Assembly (NCBI GenBank): GCA_019244415.1
Contig: JAFASN010000006.1
Location: 34,473-98,472 of the forward strand
Origin: Verrucomicrobiota bacterium
GTDB taxonomy: Bacteria; Verrucomicrobiota; Verrucomicrobiia; Chthoniobacterales; UBA10450
Length of the DNA stretch: 64,000 bases
Direction of reading: 5' to 3'
This document shows positions 18,767 to 28,782 of this stretch, piece after piece. Position numbers and translations under genes: made by a program. The notes below the pieces were generated by a model. That model was not told the origin of the DNA, did no database searches, and was given only the letters and a program-made list of their open reading frames with translations. The first letter of the stretch is position 1. Each line of letters begins with the position of its first letter.

Positions 18767-19696
18767 GTGATCGAGAAGATTAGCTACCTCGGCCTTCCGA
18801 ATTGCTACCGGCTTTCGAACGGTAATGTAGAACTTGTGGTCTCGACTGATGTCGGTCCGCGTGTTTTGCGCTATGCCTTTGCCGCGTCAGACAATATCTT
18901 CGGCGAAGTACCGCAGCTAAGGACGCCGACAAGTCTGGGAGACTGGAAACCATGGGCGGGACATCGCTTGTGGGTGGCACCGGAAGAGATGCCGCGCAGC
19001 TATGCGCCGGATAATAGCGCAATCGGTTTCGAGATAATCGACGAGTACCGCATCACGTTACGCCAGCCGAAAGATCTCGCCGGCTTCGCCAAAGAAATGA
19101 CGGTTGAGCTAGCGAGAAATGGGTCGCAGGTGAGAGTGCATCATCGCATTGTGAACGAAACGGGAGCACCGGTGTGCATCGCACCATGGGCGATCACGAT
19201 CACGCGCGGCGGGGGTGTCACCATTATTCCCCAGGAGCCTTTTCGCTCCCATGATGAATGTTTAGTTCCGGCGCGCTCACTGGTACTCTGGTACTTTACC
19301 GATTTGACTGATCCGCGGATTGTACTCGGCCGGAAATACATTCAACTATGGACGGATGCCTCGCGGCCCGAGCCGCAAAAGGTCGGCGCAGCTAACCAGC
19401 AAGGCTGGTCGATCTATTATCATCCTGGGCTCGAAACAGTGTTCGCAAAGCAGGTTGAGTACGACTTTGCAGCAAGATACCCGGACTTCGGCGCGAATAC
19501 CGAGACGTATTCGGCGGGAGATTACATGGAGGTGGAGACACTTGGGCCGCTCAAGCTACTCGAGCCAGGGGCCGCAGTATTACATGAAGAACGTTGGCAG
19601 CTATTTCAAGGCGTGAAGTTCGGCATCTCCGAAGGCGAAATCGATGCCGCGCTCACTCCGCTTCTGCCTCGGCTCGACGCTGCCGGGCGAAGCTAA
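18767..19696 (+). CDS. DUF4380-like beta-sandwich protein (aldose-epimerase fold), unknown role
   Basis: 309 residues from a GTG start. The opening (NGNVELVVSTDVGPRVLRYAF), GHRLWVAPEE and the regular beta pattern resemble DUF4380 proteins, which share the galactose-mutarotase supersandwich. No signal peptide. A function in carbohydrate binding or epimerisation is only inference from fold. It is the last gene of a plus-strand run and its stop overlaps the lpdA stop by 4 bp. Confidence 0.7.
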   Translation: MIEKISYLGLPNCYRLSNGNVELVVSTDVGPRVLRYAFAASDNIFGEVPQLRTPTSLGDWKPWAGHRLWVAPEEMPRSYAPDNSAIGFEIIDEYRITLRQPKDLAGFAKEMTVELARNGSQVRVHHRIVNETGAPVCIAPWAITITRGGGVTIIPQEPFRSHDECLVPARSLVLWYFTDLTDPRIVLGRKYIQLWTDASRPEPQKVGAANQQGWSIYYHPGLETVFAKQVEYDFAARYPDFGANTETYSAGDYMEVETLGPLKLLEPGAAVLHEERWQLFQGVKFGISEGEIDAALTPLLPRLDAAGRS

Positions 19697-21099
19697 CGAT
19701 TCACGATGTGAATCGCCCGCTTCTCTACCGCGAGTGCCGCCTCTTTCACAGCTTCACTCAAGGTAGGATGGGCGTGGCAAGTCCGACCTAAGTCTTCGCT
19801 GCTGCCGCCAAACTCGATTACCGAAGTAGCTTCGGCGATTAGCTCCGATGCGGCATGCTGCAACACGTGCGCCCCGAGGATCCGATCCGTCTCGGCGTCA
19901 GCCACGAACTTAACCAGTCCTTCAGCATCTTCATTAGCCAGGGCGCGGCCGTTCGCCCGGAAAGGGAACTTGCCGATGCGTACATTCATCCCCTTCTCCT
20001 TCGCCTGGTCTTCAGTCAATCCGACCCCAGCGAGTTCCGGGTTCGTGTAAATGATACCCGGAATCGCGTCGTAGTTCACGTGCCCTGCCTTGCCCGCGAT
20101 GTTCTCGATACAGGCGATACCCTCTTCTTCCGCCTTGTGGGCAAGCATCGGGCCGGCGATCACGTCGCCGATGGCATAGATATGTTCCACATTAGTTTGA
20201 AAATGCCTGTCCACTTTCACTCGCTTGCGATCATCCAGCTCAACGCCTACCCCCTGGCCAATTACTCCGTCCGCGAAAGCGCGCCGGCCCACCGCGACCA
20301 GCACCTTATCGGCTTCGAACGTCAGCGCTTCGCCGCCTTTAGTAGCAGAGACTACGGCGTGACCATTCTCCGCCTTTACGCCCGTAACTTTAGTCTCGAG
20401 ATGGAACTTCATACCTTGGGCGGTGAGGGCACGCTGGAGCAGGTTCGACAATTCGAGATCAAATCCCACAGCTATTCGGGGCAGAAACTCAAGTACAGTC
20501 ACTTCTGATCCAAGCCGGTTCCACACTGAACCTAGCTCGAGGCCAATCGCGCCCGCCCCGATGACCAGGAGCTTCGCCGGAGGTTCGGCAAAGGACAACG
20601 CTTCCGTGCTGCTAACAATTGTCGTGCCATCGAACCTGGCGAACGGCAGCTCGGCCGGTACGCTACCGGTGGCGATAATTATGTTCTCGCTTTCCAGTTC
20701 CTGAGTTTCGCCGTTGCCCGTTTTAACGGACACTTTGCCCGGCGCGTTGATCATGGCGGTGCCTTCAAAGAGAGCGACTTTGTTTGACTTCATCAGCTGA
20801 CGTACTCCGCCGGTAAGCGCCTTAACTACTTTATCCTTGCGGGAAAGCATTGCGGGAAGGTCAACGCGAGAGTTCTCGACTAGTATTCCATGTTTGGCAG
20901 CTTCCTTGCTGATGAAGTGGAAATGGTCGCTCGAAGTAAGGAGCGCCTTGCTCGGAATACAGCCGATGCGCAAACAGGTGCCGCCAAGTTCCTTCTCTTT
21001 ATCGATGATCGCGGTCTTGAGCCCAAGCTGCGCCGCCCTAATCGCTGCTACATAACCTCCCGGGCCAGCGCCGATAATTACTACATCGAATTTGTCCAT
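19693..21099 (-). CDS. lpdA: Dihydrolipoyl dehydrogenase (E3)
   Basis: 468 residues. FAD-binding GAGPGGYVAAIRAAQLG at the N-terminus, redox-active disulfide GGTCLRIGCIPSKA, NAD site VIGAGAIGLELGSVW, second FAD motif YAIGDV, and the C-terminal HAHPTLSEAVKEAAL carrying the catalytic His-Glu. It reoxidises dihydrolipoamide on the E2 core using NAD+. It lies 84 bp downstream of sucB on the same strand, so it is most likely the E3 of the 2-oxoglutarate dehydrogenase complex and possibly shared with other lipoyl complexes. Confidence 0.96.
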   Translation of the reverse strand: MDKFDVVIIGAGPGGYVAAIRAAQLGLKTAIIDKEKELGGTCLRIGCIPSKALLTSSDHFHFISKEAAKHGILVENSRVDLPAMLSRKDKVVKALTGGVRQLMKSNKVALFEGTAMINAPGKVSVKTGNGETQELESENIIIATGSVPAELPFARFDGTTIVSSTEALSFAEPPAKLLVIGAGAIGLELGSVWNRLGSEVTVLEFLPRIAVGFDLELSNLLQRALTAQGMKFHLETKVTGVKAENGHAVVSATKGGEALTFEADKVLVAVGRRAFADGVIGQGVGVELDDRKRVKVDRHFQTNVEHIYAIGDVIAGPMLAHKAEEEGIACIENIAGKAGHVNYDAIPGIIYTNPELAGVGLTEDQAKEKGMNVRIGKFPFRANGRALANEDAEGLVKFVADAETDRILGAHVLQHAASELIAEATSVIEFGGSSEDLGRTCHAHPTLSEAVKEAALAVEKRAIHIVNR

Positions 21100-21183
21100 A
21101 CTATTTCGTTGGTGCGAACGCGATCGAACACGGCAACGTAACCTTCGCCGTTACTCGATTTGCAGCACTCCGCTGCGGTAACA

Positions 21184-22374
21184 TTAGAAATCGATTGGCA
21201 GCGTCTTTGGTTGCTCGATTCCTTCTTTTACTTTAATCAGGAAAGTCACTGCTTCCCTGCCATCGACTGCGCGGTGATCATAGCTGAGCGCGAGGTACAT
21301 CATGGGCCGGACAACAACCGCGCCATTGACCGCAATCGGCCGTTCCATGATCTTGTGCATGCCGAGAATTCCGCTTTGTGGCGGATTCAGGATCGGCGTA
21401 CTCAGGAGCGAACCGTAGATGCCGCCATTCGAGATCGTGAATGTGCCGCCCTGAAGCTCTTCGATCTTGAGCTTTCCCTCGCGCGCCTTCCGGGCGAACT
21501 CAGCGATGTCGCGCTCGAGATCGGCGAATGATTTTCTATCTGCATCACGCACGACCGGCACGACCAGACCGCGCTCCGTGCCGACGGCGACACCGATATC
21601 GTAGTAGTTATTTTGCACGAAATCATCGCCTTCGATGCGGCCATTGATCGACGGCACAGCTTTTAGTGCCGCTACCGTTGCCTTAATGAAGAACGACATG
21701 AAGCCCAGCTTAATGCCGTACTTTTGAGTGAATCCTTCCTGCGCATGAGCGCGCAATGCCTGTACTTCGCTCATGTCGCATTCATTGAACGTGGTTAGAA
21801 TGGCCGCCGTTTGCTGCGCCATGACAAGCTGCTGCGCAATTTTGCGACGAAGCGGCGACATGCGTTTGCGCGTGACGCGGGCGTCGCTCTCAGCCGGAGG
21901 TAATGACGCTTCCTCGCGTTCTGCCTGTTCGTCCGTCGGCGGCGCCTCCGTGGGTTTTTGCTCGCGCTGTTCTACCGCGGCGAGCGCATCGCCTTTGGTC
22001 ACGCGACTGCCTTTACCCGAGCCTTTGAGTTGTGAGACATCGAGCTTTTCCTCCTTGGCAATGCGACGAACCGCGGGCGAAAGCGGCGTTTTCTGCTCGG
22101 TCGATTTCGCGGCCGGCGCGGGGACTTCCGCAGCTGCTTTGGATTGATCGATTTCAGCCACGATTTCCCCGATTTTTACTTCCTGCCCTTCCGGTACTTT
22201 CGTCTCGAGCACACCGTCGGTATCGGCCACGATCTCGGTGGAAACCTTGTCTGTCTCGAGGGTGAAAAGCGGCTCGCCTTTACGCACGCGCTCGCCGGAT
22301 TTTTTATGCCAGACGGAAACGACACCGCTGGTGATTGACTCGCCGACCGCTGGGATTTTCACCTGGAGGCTCAT
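21184..22374 (-). CDS. sucB: 2-oxoglutarate dehydrogenase E2, dihydrolipoyl succinyltransferase
   Basis: 396 residues: one N-terminal lipoyl domain (lipoylated K in LETDKVSTE), an Ala/Pro linker, a peripheral subunit-binding domain ([22 protein letters not shown]), a second linker, and the acyltransferase domain ending in [15 protein letters not shown] with the catalytic His. The KVSTE-type lipoyl motif, the single lipoyl domain and nearby sucA favour succinyl over acetyl transfer. First gene of sucB-lpdA, divergent by 80 bp from a plus-strand kinase gene. sucA is some 2.6 kb away, separated by unrelated genes. Confidence 0.95.
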   Translation of the reverse strand: MSLQVKIPAVGESITSGVVSVWHKKSGERVRKGEPLFTLETDKVSTEIVADTDGVLETKVPEGQEVKIGEIVAEIDQSKAAAEVPAPAAKSTEQKTPLSPAVRRIAKEEKLDVSQLKGSGKGSRVTKGDALAAVEQREQKPTEAPPTDEQAEREEASLPPAESDARVTRKRMSPLRRKIAQQLVMAQQTAAILTTFNECDMSEVQALRAHAQEGFTQKYGIKLGFMSFFIKATVAALKAVPSINGRIEGDDFVQNNYYDIGVAVGTERGLVVPVVRDADRKSFADLERDIAEFARKAREGKLKIEELQGGTFTISNGGIYGSLLSTPILNPPQSGILGMHKIMERPIAVNGAVVVRPMMYLALSYDHRAVDGREAVTFLIKVKEGIEQPKTLPIDF

Positions 22375-22454
22375 GGCCGGGTAACTAAGCGCAAGTCAAA
22401 GGCGCGGTCGACAAGATTAAGGGTGCGCCAACAGCGTGCAAGCGAGGCGCAATC

Positions 22455-23585
22455 ATGACGTGGCGAGAGAACTGCTTCACTCGGTGGAAAGCCGTGCCCA
22501 TGAGCTTCACCCAACGTTTCGAGCGCCAGTCGCCAATTGCCATCGCCATCGAGATGGTGCTGCTGGTTTCAATTGTCGGATTCATCGATTACATCACGGG
22601 CTACGAGCTGAGCTTGTTCCTGTTTTACGGGCCACCGATTTATTTCACCGCCTGGTTTTGCGACAAAAAGACGGCGTTGCTGGTGGCGCTGCTGGCGGGA
22701 ATCACATGGTGGTGGGCTGATTTCGCGGCGGGCCATCCCTACATGGCGAACTGGTACGAAGGATGGGAAGTGATGATGCGGCTCGGGTTCTTTATCTTTG
22801 TCGCCATCGGCAGCTCAGCGCTTCGGGCGCGCCGCGACATCGCGGAGGCGCGTCTCGCCTTGCTGGAGCATTCGCGCCGCTTAGAGAAAGAGATTGTCAC
22901 AATCAGCGAGCGCGAACGGCAGCGCGTCGGTCAGGATCTGCACGATGGCCTTTGCCAGTACCTGGCGGCGCTCGGGTACGCAGCGGCTGCGTTGCAGGAA
23001 GACCTCGAGCGATTGCTGCTGCCGGCCGAAGCAGCGCGTGCGGCGGAACTCACCACTCTTCTTCAGGACGCGGTCATGCAAACGCGGAATCTCGCCCGCG
23101 GGCTTGTGCCGGTAGAAACGAGCGCCAATGGTCTTGCTTCAGCGCTGGAAGAACTGGCTGACTCCGTTGCCAGGTTGACGCGGATCGACTGCCGGTTTCA
23201 ACAGGATGACGAGATCGTGATCGCTGATGAAGCGACTGCGACGCATCTTTTCCGGATCGCGCAGGAGGCGATCAACAACGCGCTCAAGCATGCGGGCGCT
23301 CAGCAGATCAGAATTAACTTAAGCGCTGAGCAGGATGGCTGCGTTGTCCTGGAAGTTGCCGATAACGGTGTTGGCATCGGCAACGCGAAGGGCGGGAGCG
23401 GCGGCATTGGCCTGAATATTCTGCAATACCGCGCGAACTGCATCGGAGGCAATCTGCGCATCAGCCAACTACCGGAAGGCGGAACAAGTGTGCGGTGCAG
23501 TGTTCCGCAGAAACGGGAAGCCACTGCCATGATCGAAGCGGAGCCAGTTCCGCCGCTGGCGATGGTAGCTGAAGCTGCTGCATGA
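22455..23585 (+). CDS. Membrane-bound NarL-type sensor histidine kinase
   Basis: 376 residues. Residues about 28-122 hold four hydrophobic helices (MVLLVSIVGFIDYI, LVALLAGITWW, FFIFVAIGSSALRARR) forming a membrane sensor module with almost no periplasmic domain. A coiled segment leads to the HisKA_3 box, H163 in ERQRVGQDLHDGLCQYL, and a HATPase with ADNGVGIG and GGIGLNILQYR. ATG 22455 and ATG 22500 are both possible; the second gives a more typical short N-terminus. Its TGA overlaps the ATG of the regulator at 23582, so the two form a translationally coupled two-component pair. Confidence 0.92.
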   Translation: MTWRENCFTRWKAVPMSFTQRFERQSPIAIAIEMVLLVSIVGFIDYITGYELSLFLFYGPPIYFTAWFCDKKTALLVALLAGITWWWADFAAGHPYMANWYEGWEVMMRLGFFIFVAIGSSALRARRDIAEARLALLEHSRRLEKEIVTISERERQRVGQDLHDGLCQYLAALGYAAAALQEDLERLLLPAEAARAAELTTLLQDAVMQTRNLARGLVPVETSANGLASALEELADSVARLTRIDCRFQQDDEIVIADEATATHLFRIAQEAINNALKHAGAQQIRINLSAEQDGCVVLEVADNGVGIGNAKGGSGGIGLNILQYRANCIGGNLRISQLPEGGTSVRCSVPQKREATAMIEAEPVPPLAMVAEAAA

Positions 23586-24235
23586 CGATGAACACGCGCG
23601 TTGTTGTCGTTGATGATCATCCCATGTTCCGCGAACGCTTAGTACAGCTGATCGAGAAGGAACCCGAAATGGAAGTCTGCGCCGAGGCCGACAACGTGCC
23701 TGATGCACTCGCCCGCATTCGCGAGAACAAACCGGAGGTGGCCATTCTCGATATCACGCTGAAAGGGTCAAACGGCCTCGAGTTGTTGAAGGATTTGCGC
23801 GCGCATGGACTCAATGTGCCGGTGCTCGTACTTTCGATGCACGAAGAGTCGCTCTATGCTGAACGCGCGCTGCGGGCAGGCGCTCGCGGGTACATCACCA
23901 AGTACGAACCTTCCTCACGTGTGCTGGGGGCATTGCGCGAAGTTTTGCGCGGTGAAATTTATCTCGATGCAAAGGTTATGGCCCGGATCGTCAAGCGTGC
24001 GGTCGGAAAGCGGAAGGATGATCAGCTTAACCCGATCGAGCGTCTGAGTGATCGCGAGCTCGAAGTGTTCGACCTGCTCGGCCGTGGGCGAACAACGCGC
24101 GAGATTGGCGCACGGCTACACGTGGGGCTCACCACGGTGGACACTTATCGGGCGCGGATTAAAGAGAAACTCCGATTAGAAAACGGCGCGCGACTTTTCG
24201 CCGAAGCAAGCCGGTGGGTACAATCACGCGAATAG
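23582..24235 (+). CDS. NarL/FixJ-family response regulator
   Basis: 217 residues: receiver domain with DDHPMFRERL, phosphoacceptor D57 in AILDITLKG and K in ITKYEPSS, then a LuxR-type helix-turn-helix (LSDRELEVFDLLGRGRTTREIGARLHVGLTTVDTYRARIKEKL). It should bind DNA after phosphorylation by the kinase encoded immediately upstream (4-bp ATGA overlap). Targets are unknown; the pseudopilin gene 138 bp downstream on the same strand is one candidate. Confidence 0.95.
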   Translation: MTMNTRVVVVDDHPMFRERLVQLIEKEPEMEVCAEADNVPDALARIRENKPEVAILDITLKGSNGLELLKDLRAHGLNVPVLVLSMHEESLYAERALRAGARGYITKYEPSSRVLGALREVLRGEIYLDAKVMARIVKRAVGKRKDDQLNPIERLSDRELEVFDLLGRGRTTREIGARLHVGLTTVDTYRARIKEKLRLENGARLFAEASRWVQSRE

Positions 24236-24373
24236 CGCCGCGCCTGAGCAGCCTCTTAGTTCGCACGAGAAACCAACCGGCTGTACTGCGTTCTGCTACA
24301 AAAAATGAGTGGCAGGTGTAGCGCGCTTTCGGTGCTTCGCCTGCTCTTACCAGTGGGAACAACCTGACCCTTC

Positions 24374-24787
24374 ATGCTGACGAACCGCGCTTCCCGCCAA
24401 AGACACAAAAGTATCGTAGCCTTCACCCTGGTCGAGATCATGATCGTCGTCGCGATCATTGCACTGCTCGCATCCATCGCCGTGCCTGGATTCACGCGGG
24501 CGCGCAAACGCGCCCAGGCCACCCGCGTTCTCAATGATCTGCGCCTCATCGATGCGGCGCTCGACTTATACGCGATCGAAACAAACAAATCATCTGGGAT
24601 GAACCCAGTCTGGAGTGACTTAAGAAGCTACCTCAAGAAAAACAGTTTACTCTACAACACTGGCGTCGATGTGCTCGGCAATACTTACGGGCCGTTCACA
24701 GTCGATAAGCTTCCGTCAGTGCCAAGCGCGTCAAAAACCGCGTTCTCGGATGTAGTGGACCCGAGTTTCTGGTCACCATATCAATGA
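24374..24787 (+). CDS. Type IV pilin-like pseudopilin (GspG/PilE-like)
   Basis: 137 residues with a short basic leader then AFTLVEIMIVVAIIALLASIAVPGF, the prepilin peptidase site and N-terminal helix. Cleavage would fall between A and F; Ala in place of the usual Gly at -1 is common in Verrucomicrobiota pseudopilins. The C-terminal part is short and lacks cysteines. It could be a minor pseudopilin of a type II secretion or pilus system; no assembly genes are nearby. The start ATG 24374 is supported by the leader length. Confidence 0.88.
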   Translation: MLTNRASRQRHKSIVAFTLVEIMIVVAIIALLASIAVPGFTRARKRAQATRVLNDLRLIDAALDLYAIETNKSSGMNPVWSDLRSYLKKNSLLYNTGVDVLGNTYGPFTVDKLPSVPSASKTAFSDVVDPSFWSPYQ

Positions 24788-24949
24788 GCAATCCGGTGCG
24801 GCTTGGGTTTGCGTGTTGCGAGTGATTGGTAGCAGGTACTCGTGGCCGAATGTTATGTCTGAGTTCCAGTTGTACTCAGACTCGTAATCACTGAGGCATT
24901 GCGAACCGGAGTCGCGATTTTCAACTAACGAGAAGTTTGTTCAGCGGCG

Positions 24950-27694
24950 CTACCCTGCGAAGGCGTCACTGATAAGCTTCGCCAGCTCTTTTTTGTGTCG
25001 GGCCAGGGCACCGACGGCCGGGCTGGCACTGGCGTTGCGGCCCGCGTATTGTACTTCGCGTCCAAAGATGGTACGCAATCGCGGCTCGATGAATGTCCAT
25101 GCGCCCATGTTCCGCGGCTCTTCCTGGCACCAGACCAGCCGCGCCGTCTCCGGAAAAGCGAGCACGGCCGCACGCAACTGATTTTCATCGAGCGGATAAA
25201 GCTGCTCGACGCGTACGATGGCAGCATTTGTGATCCCCTGCTTCTCGCGATACGCACGCAGATCGTAAAAGACTTTGCCTGAGCAAAGGATCACACGCTG
25301 CACCTCCTCAAGCGCCGCGGTTTCCCCAATGATCTCGCGGAATCGGCCGCTGGTGAATTCCTCCGCGGGCGACGATGCAAACTCCGCGCGCAGCAGGCTC
25401 TTCGGCGTCATGATGACGAGCGGCTTGATGAAGTCGCGCTTCATTTGGCGGCGCAGCACATGAAAGTACTGCCCCGAGGTGGTCACATTGCAGACTTGGA
25501 TGTTATCTTCGGCGCAAAGCTGAAGGAAACGCTCGAGCCGAGCGCTGGAATGTTCCGGCCCCTGGCCTTCATAGCCGTGCGGCAAAAGCAGCACGATCCC
25601 GCTGGGCCGCTGCCACTTTGATTCGGCCGAGACAATGAACTGATCGATGATCGTCTGCGCGCCGTTGGCGAAGTCGCCAAACTGCGCTTCCCACAAGCAA
25701 AGCATCGCCGGGTAATCGAGCGAGTAGCCGTAATCAAAACCGAGTACGGCTGCTTCCGAGAGAAGGCTGTTGTAAATGCAAATGCGCGCCTGCTTTTCCG
25801 CCAGGTGCATCAGCGGCACATAAGGCGCGCCGCTCTTGCCATCGTATAAAACCGCGTGGCGCGTGCTGAAAGTACCACGCGCGCTGTCCTGGCCGGACAA
25901 ACGCACCGGCGTTCCCTCCAGCAGCAGCGAACCAAACGCGAGCGCCTCGGCGTAATGCCATTCGTACGGGCCGCCGTTCTCAAACACTTTGCGCCGATGA
26001 TCAATCACGATCCGCTTGATCTTAGGCTGCACAAAAAAATCTTCCGGCAGGCGCGTCAGTCCGGCGACAATCGTCTTTAGCATCTCCGGGCTGATCGCCG
26101 TTTCCACCGATGAGCACGTGTATTGCGGTTGAAAGACGGCGGTGGATTCGCGGAACCTGGCCTTCTCTCCCGCGTCTTGTTTCTCGATTGCCTTCACGTT
26201 TTCCAGCGCCACTTCGAGCCGTAGCTGGAATTCTGTCTCGAGCGATGCCGCGTCATCCGTACTCAGCGTGCCGGCTTCGAGCAGCTCGTGTTTGTAGATC
26301 TGCGCGGTGGACGGGTGCTTGTCGATGCGCGCGTAAAGGTCGGGCTGGGTGAACGCCGGCTCGTCGCCTTCGTTGTGGCCGTAGCGCCGATAGCAATACA
26401 TGTCCACGATGACGTCGCGCCCAAATTCCTGGCGAAAATCAAGCGCCAGCTGGCTGACAAACATGCAGGCCAGCGGATCATCGCCATTCACGTGGAAAAC
26501 TGGTACTTCGATCATCTTGGCGATGTCGGTCGCGTACATTGATGAGCGCGCATCTTCCGGCAGTGTGGTGAAACCAATCTGATTGTTAACGACCACGTGC
26601 ACCGTGCCACCCGTGCCGTAGCCTTCCAGCTGCGACATGTTCAGAGTTTCCATGACGATGCCCTGGCCGGCGAAGGCAGCGTCGCCATGCACCAGCAAGG
26701 GCAAGACCTTCCGCCGATGCTCCGTGTCACCACGAATGCGCTGCCGCGCCCGCGCGGTCCCTTCCACCACCGGATCGACCGCTTCCAGATGGCTCGGATT
26801 TGCCGCGAGCCGGATCTCGATCTTATCGCCCGAAGCGAGCTTGCGAATCGTGCGGTAGCCGAGGTGGTACTTCACATCGCCGTCGCCCGCCACTAGATCG
26901 GGGATGTAATTCTCGGTGAACTCAGTAAAGATAACTTTCAGCGATTTGCGCAGGAAACTCGCCAGCACGTTGAGCCGGCCACGGTGCGCCATTCCCATGC
27001 AGATTTCCTCGATGCCGACTCGCGGGCAATCGTGCAGAATTGTATCCAGAATTACCATTAACGACTCCGCCCCCTGGAGCGAGAAACGCTTCTGCCCCAC
27101 GTAGCTCGTGTGCAGGAAAACCTCGAACGACTCGGCCTCCATCAACGCGCGCAAAAGTGCGACCTGCACCCGCGCGGGCGTCGAGCGGGCTTCCGGCCGC
27201 GATTCCAGCCGATGCCGCACCCAGTTACGAATGCGCGGGTTCTGGATGTGCATGAACTCGGCTCCGATGGAGCCGGCGTAAATCTTCGAGAGCCGCGCGA
27301 TCATCTCGCGCAACGTCATCACTCGCCCGTCCTCGAAGAATTTTGAGGAAACACGCAGGTCGAGGTCCTTGTCGCTAAAGCCCAACTCCCGCAGGGATAA
27401 CAGCGGATTTTCCGGCCGCTTGTCTGCCAGCGGATTCACCCGGGCAATCGTGTGGCCGAGCGTGCGATAGGCGTAAACCAGTCCATCAACACGCGTTTGC
27501 AGCGAGGTCTCACGCGAGCCGCTCGCGGCCGGCGCATGCGATGCCGCGCCATTCGCCTGCGGCAAATTCCCCAGCTCAAAGCCTTCAAAAAACGCCGCCC
27601 ATCCCGGATCAACGCTCTCCGGATGCTGCTGCCACCGGTGATAATTTTCCTCGATTAGCTCCAGATTTGCCCGGGCAGAGATCGACGTAGGCAT
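24950..27694 (-). CDS. sucA: 2-oxoglutarate dehydrogenase E1 component
   Basis: The ORF is open to 27826, but the conserved N-terminus ARANLELIEENYHRWQQHPESVDPGWAAFFEGF places the start at ATG 27694, giving 914 residues. Thiamine diphosphate and active-site stretches visible include GMAHRGRLNVLA, GDAAFAGQGIVMETLNM and YGHNEGDEP, and the C-terminal HGYEGQGPEHSSARLERFLQL. It decarboxylates 2-oxoglutarate and passes the succinyl group to the SucB lipoyl arm. Unlike in many genomes it is not contiguous with sucB-lpdA; four plus-strand features lie between them. The 111 bp upstream of 27694 hold its promoter and that of the divergent regulator. Confidence 0.95.
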   Translation of the reverse strand: MPTSISARANLELIEENYHRWQQHPESVDPGWAAFFEGFELGNLPQANGAASHAPAASGSRETSLQTRVDGLVYAYRTLGHTIARVNPLADKRPENPLLSLRELGFSDKDLDLRVSSKFFEDGRVMTLREMIARLSKIYAGSIGAEFMHIQNPRIRNWVRHRLESRPEARSTPARVQVALLRALMEAESFEVFLHTSYVGQKRFSLQGAESLMVILDTILHDCPRVGIEEICMGMAHRGRLNVLASFLRKSLKVIFTEFTENYIPDLVAGDGDVKYHLGYRTIRKLASGDKIEIRLAANPSHLEAVDPVVEGTARARQRIRGDTEHRRKVLPLLVHGDAAFAGQGIVMETLNMSQLEGYGTGGTVHVVVNNQIGFTTLPEDARSSMYATDIAKMIEVPVFHVNGDDPLACMFVSQLALDFRQEFGRDVIVDMYCYRRYGHNEGDEPAFTQPDLYARIDKHPSTAQIYKHELLEAGTLSTDDAASLETEFQLRLEVALENVKAIEKQDAGEKARFRESTAVFQPQYTCSSVETAISPEMLKTIVAGLTRLPEDFFVQPKIKRIVIDHRRKVFENGGPYEWHYAEALAFGSLLLEGTPVRLSGQDSARGTFSTRHAVLYDGKSGAPYVPLMHLAEKQARICIYNSLLSEAAVLGFDYGYSLDYPAMLCLWEAQFGDFANGAQTIIDQFIVSAESKWQRPSGIVLLLPHGYEGQGPEHSSARLERFLQLCAEDNIQVCNVTTSGQYFHVLRRQMKRDFIKPLVIMTPKSLLRAEFASSPAEEFTSGRFREIIGETAALEEVQRVILCSGKVFYDLRAYREKQGITNAAIVRVEQLYPLDENQLRAAVLAFPETARLVWCQEEPRNMGAWTFIEPRLRTIFGREVQYAGRNASASPAVGALARHKKELAKLISDAFAG

Positions 27695-27859
27695 GGCTAA
27701 ATCCAATCTGTCATCGATACGCAGGGGAGCAAGGAGACCAGTCGCGGCGCAGGAGTTGCTAAGTACATCAACGATTCTCCTCGGCTCGTACTCAACCGTT
27801 GCGCTGTGACTGCACCAACCCCCCAATCTACTGACGCCTGTTCAGTCTTGAGCGGGCTG

Positions 27860-28303
27860 ATGAGCTTTCACGATTCCGTGCCGCGTGACGAGTTCCGCGT
27901 CATCGTGGCTGATGACGATGATCTGCTGCGCGAAGTCGTTTGCGCGCCGCTGCGTCAATGGGGGTTCACCGTGGTCGAAGCCTCCAATGGGCGCCAGGCG
28001 CTCGACGCCGCACTTGCTCACAGCGGCCCCGTACTTGTGATTCTCGATTGGATAATGCCGGGCCTGGACGGGCTGGAGGTTTGTCGCCGCGTTCGCGCCA
28101 GTGATAAGCTCGCCTACATCCTCCTGCTCACTTCCCGCGCCGAAACCCGGAGCATGGCTGAAGGATTGAAGGCCGGCGCCGACGACTACCTGGTGAAACG
28201 CATGAACCGCGAAGAGCTTTGTATTCGCCTGAGCCTCGGGCTGCGCATGCTCAGCTTGCAGTCGCAGCTCTTAGTACAGGCGGGAGAAAACGTCAGCGCC
28301 TAA
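27860..28303 (+). CDS. Single-domain response regulator
   Basis: A GTG at 27806 would give 165 residues, but the ATG at 27860 (MSFHDSVPRDEFRVIV) gives the usual short N-terminus, so I use it. Receiver features: ADDDD acidic cluster, phosphoacceptor D63 in VILDWIMPG, T/S in LLTSRAE, and K in DDYLVKRMN. No output domain follows beyond a short helical tail (LSLGLRMLSLQSQLL). It probably acts by protein contact or as a phosphorelay step. It is divergent from sucA; no kinase is adjacent. Confidence 0.88.
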   Translation: MSFHDSVPRDEFRVIVADDDDLLREVVCAPLRQWGFTVVEASNGRQALDAALAHSGPVLVILDWIMPGLDGLEVCRRVRASDKLAYILLLTSRAETRSMAEGLKAGADDYLVKRMNREELCIRLSLGLRMLSLQSQLLVQAGENVSA

Positions 28304-28633
28304 GACGCGGCAGCGTTCGAGCTGCTGAGGCGGGGCGGGTTCGTTCGTCGCGCCAGCTCCGACGCGCCGCTTGCGGCTGGCATCCTCCGCTCGCGCTGAG
28401 TGGAAAGGAATGACTCTGCGTTCTTTCGAAGGCGCGATGATCATCCTTCGCTCGGCCCCATTCCGCTCACGAATTCTAATCTCAGCCGGGACGGAAAGGC
28501 ATTGCTGCTTCGCGAAATGGATTGCCTGCTCCTTCAGTGCAAACACCCTATCTGCTCCTGACAACTGGGTGCAGCTCCAGCCGTAGTTCTGCTGCTTGAT
28601 CAAAATGGTGGACTGGGTGGTCATGAGAAACAT
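28271..28633 (-). CDS. Small DUF2188-like protein
   Basis: 120 residues. The first ~70 (TILIKQQNYGWSCTQ, then KEQAIHFAKQQ, then IRIRERNGAERRMII) follow the beta-alpha-beta spacing seen in DUF2188 and similar small domains; the remainder is basic and of uncertain reality. The start could be 28633 or 28624 (MTTQST). The 3' end overlaps the convergent regulator by 33 bp. Function unknown; the call rests on pattern only. Confidence 0.45.
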   Translation of the reverse strand: MFLMTTQSTILIKQQNYGWSCTQLSGADRVFALKEQAIHFAKQQCLSVPAEIRIRERNGAERRMIIAPSKERRVIPFHSARAEDASRKRRVGAGATNEPAPPQQLERCRVLGADVFSRLY

Positions 28634-28782
28634 GACTCTGCCATATCCGTTTCGCGCCCGTCTATTTTTTTCTCGTTAGTTTTTTCGCGATCTTGCCCAA
28701 TTGTCGTCAACGGCCGACCGGACTGAGCAGGAAAGGTAGTTGAGCCTGCGTTCTGCTCGTCGGATATGTCTTTGCGCAAATC
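28634..28782. other. Short intergenic region upstream of the RidA-like gene
   Basis: No gene is seen here. The 666-bp minus-strand ORF across it (28621-29286) is a shadow of the deaminase gene. It must carry the start signals for both flanking genes, which are divergent. Confidence 0.4.

Noticed and set aside
27806-27859. GTG 27806 as start of the response regulator
   Set aside because: Adds 18 residues with no receiver features; ATG 27860 fits the family better.
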